A program made the translations under genes and the position numbers. Positions 43,339 through 54,181 of a stretch of DNA of 64,000 bases are shown piece by piece. The notes beneath the pieces are model-generated. The model was not told the DNA's origin and did not search any database. It worked only from the letters and a program-made list of their open reading frames with translations. Numbering within the stretch: position 1 is the stretch's first letter; the number at the start of each line of letters is the position of its first letter. Source of the stretch: Phycisphaerae bacterium (GTDB lineage: Bacteria; Planctomycetota; Phycisphaerae; UBA1845; UTPLA1); contig JAHBXN010000016.1 of assembly GCA_019636475.1 (NCBI GenBank), forward strand, positions 1-64,000, given 5' to 3'.

Positions 43339-44184
43339 TTGCATATCCGAAACCGACGCACAAATATCCCGATTGCGACCCTGCTGGCCGCGACCCTCTG
43401 CGCCGCCGGTTGCGGCGCGCCTATGGCCGGCGGCGTCAAGGAAATGGAAGAACCGCCAAAGGGGTCCGAAGAAGAAATCAAGGCGATCACCGCGGATCCG
43501 GTGATCTACATGAACAAATGCCTGACCGAAGCAAGAAGGGTAAAGTCGGCTCGGATTCAGTTCGAACGGCAGGAAAGGCTCGGACTGGTTCCCGAATTGC
43601 GTCCGGCCGAAAAGATGCGCTGCGAATTCCGCGAAGAGCCATTCAGCGTTCGCTTCACCTGGACCGACGAAAAACCGGAGTATCTGCAAGCGGTATATGT
43701 CGAAGGCCAAAACGGCAACAAAGTGTCCCTGCTGCCGCGCGTCGGCCTGTTCGGAACCAGGCCAAACGTGGTCGCCTACCCCGCTGATTTTGCGGTGACG
43801 TTCGGCAAATCCAAAAAGCCCATCACTGACTTCGGACCTCGGCTGATGCTGGAACGCCTTTTCGACCGCATCGAAAAGGCCAAACAGTTCGGCGGGGCAA
43901 AGATTCGATACACCGGACTGGCGGTCGTCGGGCCGGGCAATGAGAAGTGCCATCATATTGAGCTGCTGTTTCCCAAGCCGGACGAATTTCCCTGCAAGCT
44001 GCTCGATCTGTACATCAATATCGATACGAGACTACCGGTGGCGGTCTATTTGTGGCTGACCGAGGAGGATCGTGTTCGAACCAACAAAACCCTTGACGCC
44101 ATGTATATCTACGGCCTGCTCGAACCCAATGTCCCGCTCTCGGATGATGATTTCGTGATCGATGTGGATCCGCGGGGCAAGTAG
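43339..44184 (+). CDS. DUF1571 family lipoprotein
   Basis: This is a 281-residue protein. A TTG start at 43339 is likely: GGAG lies seven bases upstream and a lipoprotein signal follows (IPIATLLAATLCAAGC). The body matches DUF1571, a family frequent in planctomycetes: IQFERQERLGLVPELRPAEKMRCEFREEPFSVRFTW, EYLQAVYVEGQNGNK and LPVAVYLWLTEEDR. The predicted structure is a lipoprotein-carrier-like half barrel; no function is established. It is followed by two more small envelope proteins on the same strand. The alternative GTG start at 43309 would add ten charged residues. Confidence 0.78.
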   Translation: MHIRNRRTNIPIATLLAATLCAAGCGAPMAGGVKEMEEPPKGSEEEIKAITADPVIYMNKCLTEARRVKSARIQFERQERLGLVPELRPAEKMRCEFREEPFSVRFTWTDEKPEYLQAVYVEGQNGNKVSLLPRVGLFGTRPNVVAYPADFAVTFGKSKKPITDFGPRLMLERLFDRIEKAKQFGGAKIRYTGLAVVGPGNEKCHHIELLFPKPDEFPCKLLDLYINIDTRLPVAVYLWLTEEDRVRTNKTLDAMYIYGLLEPNVPLSDDDFVIDVDPRGK

Positions 44185-44363
44185 AAAACTGAGGAAAGGC
44201 ATGGGGCTGACCGGTCGATCCGCGGCGAACCGGACCGCCGACTCGAACACCGGGCGAGCGTCGAAAAATATTTGCATGCTACAATCATATATCCTCTGAA
44301 AGCTTTGCGTCGCAGGGCAGCAGGGTACTCACATGACGGCATGCCGCGTCCGGAGGGCCAAAG

Positions 44364-44828
44364 ATGCGTCTCGACTTTTTCATCCATTTCCGTCGGTACA
44401 TTCCGCTTGTCACGCTGGCCGTTCTCGTCGCCAGCCCCGCCTGTGATCCGGCTGCCGTCGAGAATGCAAAGCGAGAAGCGGCTAAAAAAGCGGAGGAGGC
44501 TCGAATCGCCGCGTCACAGGCCGTGGAAGCGGCCAAGCACACCGCCAAACCGCTGATCGACCAGGGTGTTGAAAAAGCCCGGGAGTACCTTGAAGAAGGC
44601 AAACAGGTCGCCGCGGAAATAAAGGAAAAGGCAAAGCCCTACGTTGAAGAGGCGAAATCGGCGACAACACAGGCCGCCGAACGAATCGCCGGTGCAACCA
44701 CCCAGGCGGCTGAAAAAGTAAAGGAACTGACGACCCGTGCGGCCGAATCAATCAAGTCGACCGCTACCCAAGCCGCGGAAGATGTGAAAGAAGCTGTCGG
44801 TTCCGGCGATAAGAACACACCGAACTGA
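44364..44828 (+). CDS. Small envelope protein with LEA-like amphipathic helix repeats
   Basis: This is a 154-residue protein. GGAGGG is eight bases before the ATG. A hydrophobic leader (YIPLVTLAVLVASPAC) ends in a Cys that could be lipidated, though the SPAC box is atypical. The rest is almost entirely Ala/Lys/Glu helix in 11-residue-like repeats (KREAAKKAEEA, ATTQAAERIAG, ATTQAAEKVKE, ATQAAEDVKEA). This resembles LEA, apolipoprotein or YtxH-type stress proteins that coat membranes or form coiled coils. No catalytic residue is present. The repeats arise by duplication of the TTQAAE unit. Confidence 0.7.
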   Translation: MRLDFFIHFRRYIPLVTLAVLVASPACDPAAVENAKREAAKKAEEARIAASQAVEAAKHTAKPLIDQGVEKAREYLEEGKQVAAEIKEKAKPYVEEAKSATTQAAERIAGATTQAAEKVKELTTRAAESIKSTATQAAEDVKEAVGSGDKNTPN

Positions 44829-45018
44829 ACGTAGGTTCCAGCGATAACCCATTCATGGCTGAACACACCCGATTTCGGAGCAATCCGAATCGGATTACCA
44901 GACTCACCGCCGCTCCGAGCTCGACGTTCGCCGAATTAAACGTATCGAATCCGAGGCAGAATCAGCTACAATACGAATGGGATCTCGTGAATCGTCGCCA
45001 GCGTGCCAATCGGCTTGT

Positions 45019-45028
45019 GGGGGGGGGG
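45019..45028 (+). repeat. Ten-base poly-G tract in the leader of the next gene
   Basis: Ten consecutive G residues lie 73-82 bases upstream of the GTG start of the next gene, in its probable promoter or leader. Tracts of this length slip during replication in some bacteria. It may also be an assembly artefact. Confidence 0.8.
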
Positions 45029-45100
45029 CGCCATCCCATTATCACCGGCCAAGGCAGCGGCCAGTGTACCGTCGCGGCATCTCAGGCAGGAGTCGGCTCT

Positions 45101-45970
45101 GTGTCGCATGAACTCGCGATGACCAACATGAAAACGGCGCCCCGCGCTTGGGGTCGTTCCTTCGTGCTGGCATCACTTCTTCATGGCACCGTCGCGGCGT
45201 GGATGCTGTGGCGAATCGGCGTCGCATCGCCATTGATGCAACTCTCGGCTCGCACCGAGCCGCTTGTTCAGAGCGAATTCGTCACGGACGATTCGTCGCA
45301 AATCGCAGCATCGACCATTCCAGAGCCATTGGTTTCTCCTGACCGCGATACCGCAATCGAGCCGGGATTTGATTACATACGCCAGGCGGCGCAATCCATA
45401 CTCACGGCCGCGCGGAAGCCGGCCGGTCCGAGCGCGCTGAGCGAGCTGGAACGCCGCGCTTCGCAGCTTGAACAGCTCAGCACTCCCGCGGAGATTGAAC
45501 GAATCTCTGAGAGCATTCGGAATGCACTCGGCGTACCACCCATAGCTGTGCCGATTCACTCCGAACCGGCCACCCCGGGATTCGATTTTGATCACTGCGT
45601 CGTCACTGACTCACAGCGATTTGAGTCGCCGAAAGGCGTGGAGATCCGCGAGACGCTTCGCGATCACGACGGACGAATGCTGGTGATCGTCTATGCCCGG
45701 CGCGTGAACGAACGCACCGGCGAGGTTCAGTACACGCAGCGCGAATTCGCATCGAACAACGATCCATCACTCGAGTTCCGAATCACCCAAGAGGAATTCG
45801 AGGAGGCCGAGGCGAGGCAGCGTCCGTACCAGATCATCAATCGGTTCGGCCTGTTACGGAAGATTCACGACGAGGCGGTTCTGCCGCTTCTGGACAAATG
45901 GGGCAACGAATCGCCGTCGGCCCCGAATGTTCCCAATTCAGCGATTCCCTCGCCCGTCGATGGGCGCTGA
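45101..45970 (+). CDS. Single-pass membrane-anchored protein of unknown function
   Basis: This is a 289-residue protein I do not recognise. A GTG start at 45101 is supported by AGGAG eight bases upstream. A single hydrophobic segment (SFVLASLLHGTVAAWMLWRIG) near residues 18-38 should anchor it in the membrane with the rest outside. Residues 80-145 are helical and charged (SALSELERRASQLEQLSTPAEIERISESI). The C-terminal half carries a compact domain with FDFDHCVVTDSQRF, MLVIVYARRVN and FGLLRKIHDEAVLPLLDKWG. It ends in a Ser/Pro-rich tail. It is 51 bases upstream of pyrF; a shared transcript is possible. Confidence 0.65.
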   Translation: MSHELAMTNMKTAPRAWGRSFVLASLLHGTVAAWMLWRIGVASPLMQLSARTEPLVQSEFVTDDSSQIAASTIPEPLVSPDRDTAIEPGFDYIRQAAQSILTAARKPAGPSALSELERRASQLEQLSTPAEIERISESIRNALGVPPIAVPIHSEPATPGFDFDHCVVTDSQRFESPKGVEIRETLRDHDGRMLVIVYARRVNERTGEVQYTQREFASNNDPSLEFRITQEEFEEAEARQRPYQIINRFGLLRKIHDEAVLPLLDKWGNESPSAPNVPNSAIPSPVDGR

Positions 45971-46021
45971 ACACGGCCCTCGGAAGGGCCGCAATCCGTG
46001 ATACGGAGATCGCACTTTCAA

Positions 46022-46972
46022 ATGCCGACTGCATCTCTCTTTGCCGATCGCATCGTCGAAGCCATTCGTTCAAGGAATTGTCCGGGGGTCATCAACCTTG
46101 ATCCGGTATGCGCGTCCCTGCCCCGCCGATTCGCGGCCGCGCATGCGCCTGCCCATTGTTTCGACGAGCGTGCGGCCCTTGGCGAGGTGATTGAATACTG
46201 CCGCCGGGTTCTTCAGATCGTCGCGCCGATTGTTCCCGTGGTGAAGCTGAATATCGCGTATTTCGAGTGTTTTCGGAGTGCCGGCGTTGATGCATACTAC
46301 TCGCTCATTGCCGAGGCGCATCGGCTTGGGCTGCTTGTGATCGGCGATGTGAAGCGCGGCGACGTCGGCCACACGGCAGCAATGTACGCCAGTGCCCACC
46401 TGGCGGCATTCGCTCCTGAAAGTGCCGACCGCGCTGCACCGGACGCCGTCACGATCAGCGGCTACTTCGGCTGGGACGGCGTCAAACCCTTCGTCGATGT
46501 TGCCCGGCGAGAAAACAAAGGTGTCTTCGTTCTGGTTCGGACATCGAATGAATCGGCCGCCAGCGTGCAGGATGTCCCGACGCGCGACGGTCCGCCTGTC
46601 CATGCGGTCGTGGCGGACCTGGTGACAAAGTGGTCGCACGAGTCCGGAACCATCGGCAGCGCGGGCTATGGCGCGATCGGAGCCGTCGTCGCGACGCGCG
46701 ACCCGGCCGATGCCGCAGCCCTGCGCAAGTCGATGCCGCATTCCATCTTTCTCGTGCCCGGCTATGGCGCGCAAGGCGGCCGCGCGGAGGATTTCGCGCC
46801 GTATGTCGATACTTTCGGTCTGGGTGCGTTAATCGCGGCGGGCCGATCGGTGATCTTCGCGCATGAACGGCCCGCGCTGAAAGAGCGGTTCGGAGACGAC
46901 TGGGAAGCCTGTGTGCAGTACGCCGCACACGAGTTCACGGCCGACCTGCGGCGCGTGCTGCCCGTTCGCTGA
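46022..46972 (+). CDS. pyrF: Orotidine 5'-phosphate decarboxylase, type 2
   Basis: This is a 316-residue type 2 (long) OMP decarboxylase, the last step of UMP synthesis. It has VVKLNIAYFECFRSAGVDAYYSL, the catalytic D-K-R-G-D motif in LVIGDVKRGDVGHTAAMYA, TISGYFGWDGVKPFVDVA and the phosphate-binding end FLVPGYGAQGGRAEDFAPYV. Type 2 enzymes are found in planctomycetes, mycobacteria and myxobacteria. ATG 46022 is used; an upstream GTG would add eight residues. The ribosome site (GGAG at about 46003) is 14 bases away, so the start is a little uncertain. Confidence 0.93.
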   Translation: MPTASLFADRIVEAIRSRNCPGVINLDPVCASLPRRFAAAHAPAHCFDERAALGEVIEYCRRVLQIVAPIVPVVKLNIAYFECFRSAGVDAYYSLIAEAHRLGLLVIGDVKRGDVGHTAAMYASAHLAAFAPESADRAAPDAVTISGYFGWDGVKPFVDVARRENKGVFVLVRTSNESAASVQDVPTRDGPPVHAVVADLVTKWSHESGTIGSAGYGAIGAVVATRDPADAAALRKSMPHSIFLVPGYGAQGGRAEDFAPYVDTFGLGALIAAGRSVIFAHERPALKERFGDDWEACVQYAAHEFTADLRRVLPVR

Positions 46973-47084
46973 GCGGCCGCAATCAGTGGTTACAGTCTTT
47001 TTACATCCGCTCATCAATTGACCCGAATCGCGTGAACCGGCCGGAGAGTCGTCCTCCGGGAATAGCCGGCCGACCGCAGCCGGT

Positions 47085-47113
47085 TTGACACGGGAAAATC
47101 CACGGCTTATCGT
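47085..47113 (+). promoter_or_regulatory. Sigma-70-type promoter of the peptidyl-prolyl isomerase gene
   Basis: TTGACA (47085-47090), a 17-base spacer and TATCGT (47108-47113) lie 69 bases upstream of the isomerase ATG. The -35 element is a perfect consensus match; the -10 matches three of six. Confidence 0.55.
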
Positions 47114-47181
47114 CCGTTCAGCTTTCCACGCGCGCCCGTGGTCGGGCGCCTGTCAGGTCTTTTTCGTCCGAGGTGATTTCG

Positions 47182-48267
47182 ATGAAGCTGTATTTCCTGC
47201 TGGGTTGCCTAGCTCTCGCCCTGCTCGTTTCGAACCTGTCATTCGCGACCGCGGATGACAAGACGCCGGCATCCGGTGACAAGCCGAAAATCCCAGACAT
47301 GGTCTATGTCAGGATGACAACCAGCCTGGGTGATATCGTCATTGAATTGAACAACCTCAAGGCGCCGATGACCGTCGCGAATTTCCTCGAGTATGTTGAC
47401 GGCAAGTTCTACGAAGGGACGATGTTCCACCGCGTCATCAAGGGCTTCATGATCCAGGGCGGCGGAATGGACACCGAGTACAAGAGTAAGCCCACGCGAA
47501 GCCCGATCAAGAATGAAGCCACCAACGGCTTGTCGAACCTCAAGTACACGATTGCGATGGCTCGCACGGGCGACCCGCATTCGGCAACCAGCCAGTTCTT
47601 CATCAACACCGTAGACAATGACGGTTCTTCGCAGCCGCGCCGGATCAACCTCAACCACTCGTCTCCGAGTGGAAACGGCTGGGGCTACTGCGTTTTCGGA
47701 AAGGTCATCGGCGGCATGGACGTGGTCGACAAAATCGAATCCACGCCGGTGAAGAAGGATGATCGGGCCGACCCCAGTACCCCGGCAGCGCCGGAGACGC
47801 CCGTGGTCATCAAGAAGGTCGAGCGGGTGAATCCGGATTCGATCAAGGAACTCATTGCCGCGGCCCGAGCTGCGGAGAAAGCAGAGCAACAGAAAATGCT
47901 GGACCTCATCAAGAGCAAGGGCGGCGACATGGACAAGGCGATGAAGACCTCGTCCGGTCTTCAGATCATCCATGTGGTCGAAGGAACGGGTGCTTCGCCG
48001 AAACCGACCGAGCGCGTCCGCGTTCATTACACCGGCTGGCTCACGAACGGAAGCAAGTTTGACTCGTCCGTGGATCGCGGGCAGCCATCGGAGTTCGGCC
48101 TCAACCAGGTCATCCGCGGCTGGACCGAAGGACTTGGTCTGATGAAGGTCGGCGGCAAGTCTTTGTTGATTATTCCCGCCGATCTGGCCTACGGCGCATC
48201 CGGACGTCCGGGCATTCCACCGAATTCAACTTTGATCTTCGAGGTCGAACTACTCGACATCCTGTAG
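47182..48267 (+). CDS. Exported peptidyl-prolyl isomerase, cyclophilin-FKBP fusion
   Basis: This is a 361-residue protein with two different proline isomerase folds. A signal peptide ([23 protein letters not shown]) is followed by a cyclophilin domain (about residues 40-215): [52 protein letters not shown] and [16 protein letters not shown] helical linker ([15 protein letters not shown]) connects to an FKBP domain (about 265-361): [53 protein letters not shown] and [14 protein letters not shown]. Both active sites look intact. It would assist folding of exported proteins in the periplasm. It has its own promoter and terminator, so it is monocistronic. Confidence 0.93.
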   Translation: MKLYFLLGCLALALLVSNLSFATADDKTPASGDKPKIPDMVYVRMTTSLGDIVIELNNLKAPMTVANFLEYVDGKFYEGTMFHRVIKGFMIQGGGMDTEYKSKPTRSPIKNEATNGLSNLKYTIAMARTGDPHSATSQFFINTVDNDGSSQPRRINLNHSSPSGNGWGYCVFGKVIGGMDVVDKIESTPVKKDDRADPSTPAAPETPVVIKKVERVNPDSIKELIAAARAAEKAEQQKMLDLIKSKGGDMDKAMKTSSGLQIIHVVEGTGASPKPTERVRVHYTGWLTNGSKFDSSVDRGQPSEFGLNQVIRGWTEGLGLMKVGGKSLLIIPADLAYGASGRPGIPPNSTLIFEVELLDIL

Positions 48268-48329
48268 TAAACGCGGCCGGTTCATTTCGCGGTCTGAATA
48301 ATCGACCCGCAATCTCAAGTAATCTGGAA

Positions 48330-48359
48330 GGGGCAGAGCTTCGGCTTTGCCCCTTTTTT
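48330..48359 (+). terminator. Rho-independent terminator after the isomerase gene
   Basis: A ten-base stem GGGGCAGAGC/GCTTTGCCCC with one G-T wobble is closed by the stable TTCG tetraloop and followed by TTTTTT. Confidence 0.92.
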
Positions 48360-48473
48360 ATTTGCCGCGGCGATTTGACTCCAACGGGGCTCCACTTTCC
48401 GCTTGCTGCGCTCATGTACACCGGGTTAGGCTTCCTGCCTGGGTCCCTGCAATGGAATGCGAGGATTGCTTTC

Positions 48474-50519
48474 ATGCCCGAATTGCATCGATTTCCCCTC
48501 GGAAGACGTCGACGCCGAACCGATGAGTCCCACGCCTGTCACGCAATCGTTCACGACTCCGCCGCGAGCGCCAGCATCGCCGTCGCTCACGAAATGGCGG
48601 AGCTGATTCGCGAAAAATCCGATCAAGGCCGCTTCGCCGTGCTCGGCCTGGCGACCGGCTCGACGCCTGTGGGCGTCTATGAAGAGCTCGTGCGACTGCA
48701 CCGCAACGAGGGCCTGTCATTTCGAAACGTCATCACATTCAACTTGGATGAGTACTGGCCCATGCGGCCGGAGGCACTCCAGAGTTACCGCCGCTATATG
48801 TCAGAATGCCTCTTCGACCTTGTCGATATCGACCCCGAAAACGTTCATGTCCCCGACGGAACCTTGGCGTTCGACCAGGTTGCAATGGAATGCGAACGAT
48901 ATGAGCGGCAAATCGCCGAAGCCGGCGGAATCGATCTTCAAATACTGGGCATCGGACGCACCGGCCACATTGGCTTCAACGAGCCCGGCTCCGGCCGCGA
49001 AAGTCGCACCCGGCTGATCACGCTCGACAAAGTCACGCGCATGGATGCCGCATCCGATTTCTTTGGCGAGTGGAACGTGCCTCGCCGCGCCATCACGATG
49101 GGAGTCGGCACGATACTTAATTCCCACCGCGTCATTCTCCTCGCTTTCGGCGAAGGCAAGGCGAACATCGTGCGGCTGGCGGTCGAGGGTGATGTATCGG
49201 ATGCCGTCGCCGCGAGCTTCCTGCAGGACCATCCAAACGCGTGCTTCGTCCTGGATCCCGCTGCTGCCGGCGAATTGACCCCCATCAAAACGCCGTGGCT
49301 GCTCGGTCCCTTGGCGACGAGCCGCCAATCATGGGACGGCTTCACGACGCGCCGGGCCGTGATCTGGCTCGCAACGAAGCTCGGTAAGCCGATCTTGAAA
49401 CTGGTTGAGGAAGACTACAACGAACACGGTCTTCAGGACCTCCTTTCGGCACGCGGATCGGCATACGACGTTAATATCGACGTCTTCAAATCGCTCCAGC
49501 GAACAATCACCGGCTGGCCGGGCGGCAAATCGACGGCGGAACGCGTTGCGGCGGACACACGGGGCGACCATGGGCCGTCGACTCCGCTACAAACCTTGCC
49601 GCCCTCTGACGGCGTCATCACGGTCGGAGCTCCGTCGACGCCGGAACCATTTCCGAAGCGCGTCGTGGTCTTCAGTCCCCATCCGGACGACGACGTCATT
49701 TCGATGGGCGGCACGCTGATTCGCCTGTGCGAGCAGGGACACGAAGTCCACGTCGCCTATCAGACGTCCGGCAACATCGCCGTATTCGACGAAAAGGCCG
49801 TTCGTCACGCGGACTTCGTCGCTGAGTTCGCACGAACCTTCGGCCTGTTCAGCGAACGTGAAATCGAGCGGATCGAGGTGGCGGTCGAGAACTTTGTCGC
49901 TTCAAAACGTCCTGGCGACGTCGATAGTCCCGTGCTGAGGCAGATCAAGGGCATCATCCGCCGAAGTGAAGCGCGAGCCGCTGCCCGTTATGCCGGCGTC
50001 TCAGGCGATCGCATTCACTTTCTTGACCTGCCCTTCTACGAAACCGGTCGCGTTCGAAAGCAGCCGCTCGGCGAAGAAGATATTGCCATCGTCATGGCAC
50101 TGCTCGATCAGGTACAGCCGCATCAGATTTATGCCGCGGGCGATCTTTCCGATCCACACGGCACCCATCGCGTCTGCCTCGCCGCGATTCAATCGGCCGT
50201 TGGGCGGCTGGCCGAGCGGAACTGGATGAAGGCGTGCCGAGTCTGGCTTTATCGTGGCGCCTGGCAGGAGTGGGAGCCGCATCAGATCGAGATGGCCGTC
50301 CCCCTGTCGCCCGATGAAGTGGACCGAAAGCGCATGGCGATTTTTCATCATGAGTCGCAGAAAGACAAGGCCCTGTTCCCCGGCCCGAGCGATCCGCGAG
50401 AATTCTGGCAGCGTGCCGAAGACCGCAACGCGGCGACCGCCGCAATCTTCGACCGCCTCGGCTTGCCGGAATACCAGGCGATCGAAGCCTTTGTCGAATG
50501 GCGCCCGGAAAGAGGCTGA
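48474..50519 (+). CDS. nagB: Glucosamine-6-phosphate deaminase fused to LmbE-type deacetylase
   Basis: This is a 681-residue two-domain enzyme. The N-terminal half is NagB-like: FAVLGLATGSTPVGVYEELVRLH, NVITFNLDEYW, LQILGIGRTGHIGFNEPGS and RAITMGVGTIL. NagB converts glucosamine-6-phosphate to fructose-6-phosphate and ammonia. The C-terminal half (from about residue 400) is a PIG-L/LmbE zinc hydrolase: VVVFSPHPDDDVISMGGTL with the HPDD zinc motif, and AGDLSDPHGTHRVCLAA with the second His pair. LmbE enzymes remove acetyl groups from N-acetylglucosamine derivatives, so the fusion could deacetylate and deaminate successively. ATG 48474 has GAGG nine bases upstream. The same fusion is known in other phyla. 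Confidence 0.88.
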   Translation: MPELHRFPLGRRRRRTDESHACHAIVHDSAASASIAVAHEMAELIREKSDQGRFAVLGLATGSTPVGVYEELVRLHRNEGLSFRNVITFNLDEYWPMRPEALQSYRRYMSECLFDLVDIDPENVHVPDGTLAFDQVAMECERYERQIAEAGGIDLQILGIGRTGHIGFNEPGSGRESRTRLITLDKVTRMDAASDFFGEWNVPRRAITMGVGTILNSHRVILLAFGEGKANIVRLAVEGDVSDAVAASFLQDHPNACFVLDPAAAGELTPIKTPWLLGPLATSRQSWDGFTTRRAVIWLATKLGKPILKLVEEDYNEHGLQDLLSARGSAYDVNIDVFKSLQRTITGWPGGKSTAERVAADTRGDHGPSTPLQTLPPSDGVITVGAPSTPEPFPKRVVVFSPHPDDDVISMGGTLIRLCEQGHEVHVAYQTSGNIAVFDEKAVRHADFVAEFARTFGLFSEREIERIEVAVENFVASKRPGDVDSPVLRQIKGIIRRSEARAAARYAGVSGDRIHFLDLPFYETGRVRKQPLGEEDIAIVMALLDQVQPHQIYAAGDLSDPHGTHRVCLAAIQSAVGRLAERNWMKACRVWLYRGAWQEWEPHQIEMAVPLSPDEVDRKRMAIFHHESQKDKALFPGPSDPREFWQRAEDRNAATAAIFDRLGLPEYQAIEAFVEWRPERG

Positions 50520-50592
50520 ACCGGTTCCGGCGACGAGCCGCGCGATCTCCGTCTCGGCGTTGCAATCACCACACCGCAAGGCTAGCATTTGA

Positions 50593-50705
50593 AGACTTCG
50601 CTAGGGGCGCCCACAAGGGCTGAGAGCCGGCCGCCGAGCCGGGACCCTTGGAACCTGATCACCGAAGTTCGCACGAGGCGGAACGAGGTGCGGAGGGAAG
50701 CGAGC
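50593..50705 (+). ncRNA. TPP (THI-element) riboswitch
   Basis: Conserved blocks of the thiamine pyrophosphate aptamer are present: GGGGCGCCC, GGGCTGAGA, ACCCTTGGAACCTGATC and the closing AGGGAAGCGA. TCGCT (50598-50602) can pair with AGCGA (50699-50703) as P1. It controls thiamine genes in bacteria. It lies ahead of a DinB-like gene followed by thiC. Confidence 0.93.
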
Positions 50706-50771
50706 CATGTCGCACCACACCGCTCTCTATCGGGTCAGACGGCCTCGCCGGTGAGTCGCTTTCAGACGATC

Positions 50772-50787
50772 GCGCGCTTCGGCGCGC
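50772..50787 (+). promoter_or_regulatory. UUCG hairpin between riboswitch and first gene, possible expression platform
   Basis: GCGCGC-TTCG-GCGCGC is a perfect six-base stem with a stable tetraloop, ending one base before an in-frame GTG and 16 bases before ATG 50804. It has no T run, so if it takes part in riboswitch control it would act on translation. Confidence 0.4.
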
Positions 50788-50803
50788 CGTGAGCATCATT
50801 CGA

Positions 50804-51415
50804 ATGAAGTTCGATGTCGAACAAGCGATCGAACCGCTGTCGCGCACACCCTCGGTGATGCGGGCCATGCTGGCCGGCCTGAGCGCGCAATGGATCTACA
50901 CCGATTACGGCGAAAACACGTTCAGCCCGTTCGACATTCTGGGGCATCTCATTCATGGCGAGCGAGCGGATTGGATTCCGCGAATGCGGATCATTCTCGA
51001 AGCCGGGACCGAACGGCCGTTCGACAAGTACGACCGTTACGCCCAGTTCGAGGAATGCGCCGGCAAATCGCTGAATCAGTTGCTCGATGAATTCGAACAG
51101 TGCCGAAACACCAGCATCTCGTCACTTCGAGCAGCCGCACTGACACCCGATTTGCTGGCAAAGCGCGGAATGCACCCGGCGCTCGGCGAGGTCACTCTGG
51201 AGAATCTGCTGGCCACGTGGGTGGCGCACGATTTGAATCACATCGCCCAGATCGCCCGCTGCATGGCCGCGCAATACAACGACGCCGTCGGACCCTGGCG
51301 GCAATACCTTTCCATTCTCAAGTCGCCCCCCATCGCGATGGACGCGGACGGTGCCGCAAGGAAACGCGCTGCTCAACTCATCACAAAACAGGACGAGCAG
51401 TCGCCGATTCGATAG
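50804..51415 (+). CDS. DinB-superfamily protein
   Basis: This protein of about 203 residues has a four-helix DinB/YfiT-like fold. Recognisable parts: [48 protein letters not shown] with a metal-ligand-type His, and [21 protein letters not shown] with the paired His of the family. DinB-like proteins bind a metal and some are thiol transferases. It sits between a TPP riboswitch and thiC, so it should be thiamine-controlled; a role in thiamine metabolism is inference. The start is uncertain (GTG 50789 or ATG 50804), and no ribosome site is visible. Confidence 0.8.
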   Translation: MKFDVEQAIEPLSRTPSVMRAMLAGLSAQWIYTDYGENTFSPFDILGHLIHGERADWIPRMRIILEAGTERPFDKYDRYAQFEECAGKSLNQLLDEFEQCRNTSISSLRAAALTPDLLAKRGMHPALGEVTLENLLATWVAHDLNHIAQIARCMAAQYNDAVGPWRQYLSILKSPPIAMDADGAARKRAAQLITKQDEQSPIR

Positions 51416-51425
51416 GAGTTTATTC

Positions 51426-53087
<1,662 letters not shown>

Positions 53088-53092
53088 GTGAA

Positions 53093-53473
53093 ATGCAAGG
53101 CGCCGGGCAGGACCTCGCAAATCGAAGAATTGCATGGGAGAATCTGGCGACCCTTTTCCTCGATACGGATTTCACCGAGGAACAACTCGCTCAGATTGCC
53201 CATTCACTACGCACCACCGGCTACTCCATCGCCGACATGGAGCACATCCTGGAGGTCGAGCTTGCGCCGCTACTCTATGTGAATCGGTGCTCACCGGCTG
53301 GCGAATGGAGCGGCTTCGACACGCCGTGGATCGAAAACGCCGTTCAGAACGGCCGCCATCGCGAAATTCACAAGTGGTATCGATGGTTGGATCGGCTCCG
53401 TTTTCGCCGCGCGCTACAGTCGGTGAAGGAAGAGTACTGGCATCTCGTTGCATCGTACCTCAGCCGGTCGTGA
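53093..53473 (+). CDS. DUF7079-like protein
   Basis: This is a 126-residue soluble protein. It resembles a small family of unknown function (DUF7079): ANRRIAWENLATLFLDTDFTEEQL, SIADMEHILEVELAPLLYVN and AGEWSGFDTPWIENAV. It is mostly helical and rich in Trp/Tyr. It begins five bases after the thiC stop codon, so it is probably part of the thiamine-regulated operon, although this family commonly occurs elsewhere and may simply be a passenger. An AGG lies seven bases before the start. Confidence 0.7.
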   Translation: MQGAGQDLANRRIAWENLATLFLDTDFTEEQLAQIAHSLRTTGYSIADMEHILEVELAPLLYVNRCSPAGEWSGFDTPWIENAVQNGRHREIHKWYRWLDRLRFRRALQSVKEEYWHLVASYLSRS

Positions 53474-53705
53474 CGATCATCAGATCCCGTGCATAACACC
53501 GATTCCACCAGGTCAAAAATCCGGTTCAGGCCTGCAAGATGCACGACAGGTCATCGGCACACCATCGGATCCGATCGAGCCAACAGGCGCGTATCAGCGA
53601 TGCGCTTGCCTCGGGGCGCGATCACGGAGGTCGTGAAATCCTCTTGCAACCCGATTAGTATTAGCCGGACGCTTTACACCCCGAACATGAACTGGGAGCT
53701 ACAGA

Positions 53706-54104
53706 ATGATCACCCTCAATGACGCACGCAGGATCATCGCCGCCGCAGAAAAAAAAGCCGCCGAGATCGGCCAGCCCATGAACATCGCCATCGCCGATGC
53801 GGGTGGGAATCTTGTTGCGCATGTCCGCATGGACGGCGCGTGGCTCGGCAGCATTGATATTTCCATCAAGAAAGCCTACACCGCGCGAGCCTTCGATATC
53901 TCCACCAAAGACCTCGCCGCACACTGCCAGTCCGGCGGACAGTTTTTCGGTATCCATGCCTCCAACGACGGCCGCATCATGATCTTCGCCGGTGGTATCC
54001 CGCTGAAACACGGCGGAAAAGTCGTCGGCGCGATTGGCGTGTCGGGCGGATCCGGCGAACAGGATCATGCCGTCGCCGATGCCGGCGCGGCGGCATTTCA
54101 TTGA
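53706..54104 (+). CDS. HbpS/GlcG family (DUF336) heme-binding-type protein
   Basis: This is a 132-residue protein with the full DUF336 pattern: LNDARRIIAAAEKKAAEIGQPMNIAIADAGGNLVAHVRMDGAWLGSIDIS, KKAYTARAF and AGGIPLKHGGKVVGAIGVSGGSGEQDHAVADA. Members include the heme-binding HbpS and GlcG, often linked to redox or small-molecule sensing. GGGAG lies eight bases before the ATG. A 232-base spacer separates it from the thiamine operon, so it likely has its own promoter. Function here is not defined. Confidence 0.87.
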   Translation: MITLNDARRIIAAAEKKAAEIGQPMNIAIADAGGNLVAHVRMDGAWLGSIDISIKKAYTARAFDISTKDLAAHCQSGGQFFGIHASNDGRIMIFAGGIPLKHGGKVVGAIGVSGGSGEQDHAVADAGAAAFH

Positions 54105-54181
54105 TATCCGCCGGGCGTCGCGCTCCACACGCACGATCCGCCGGTGTGCCGCGGTCATGGCGTCGCCCGAATCGGTTCCGA

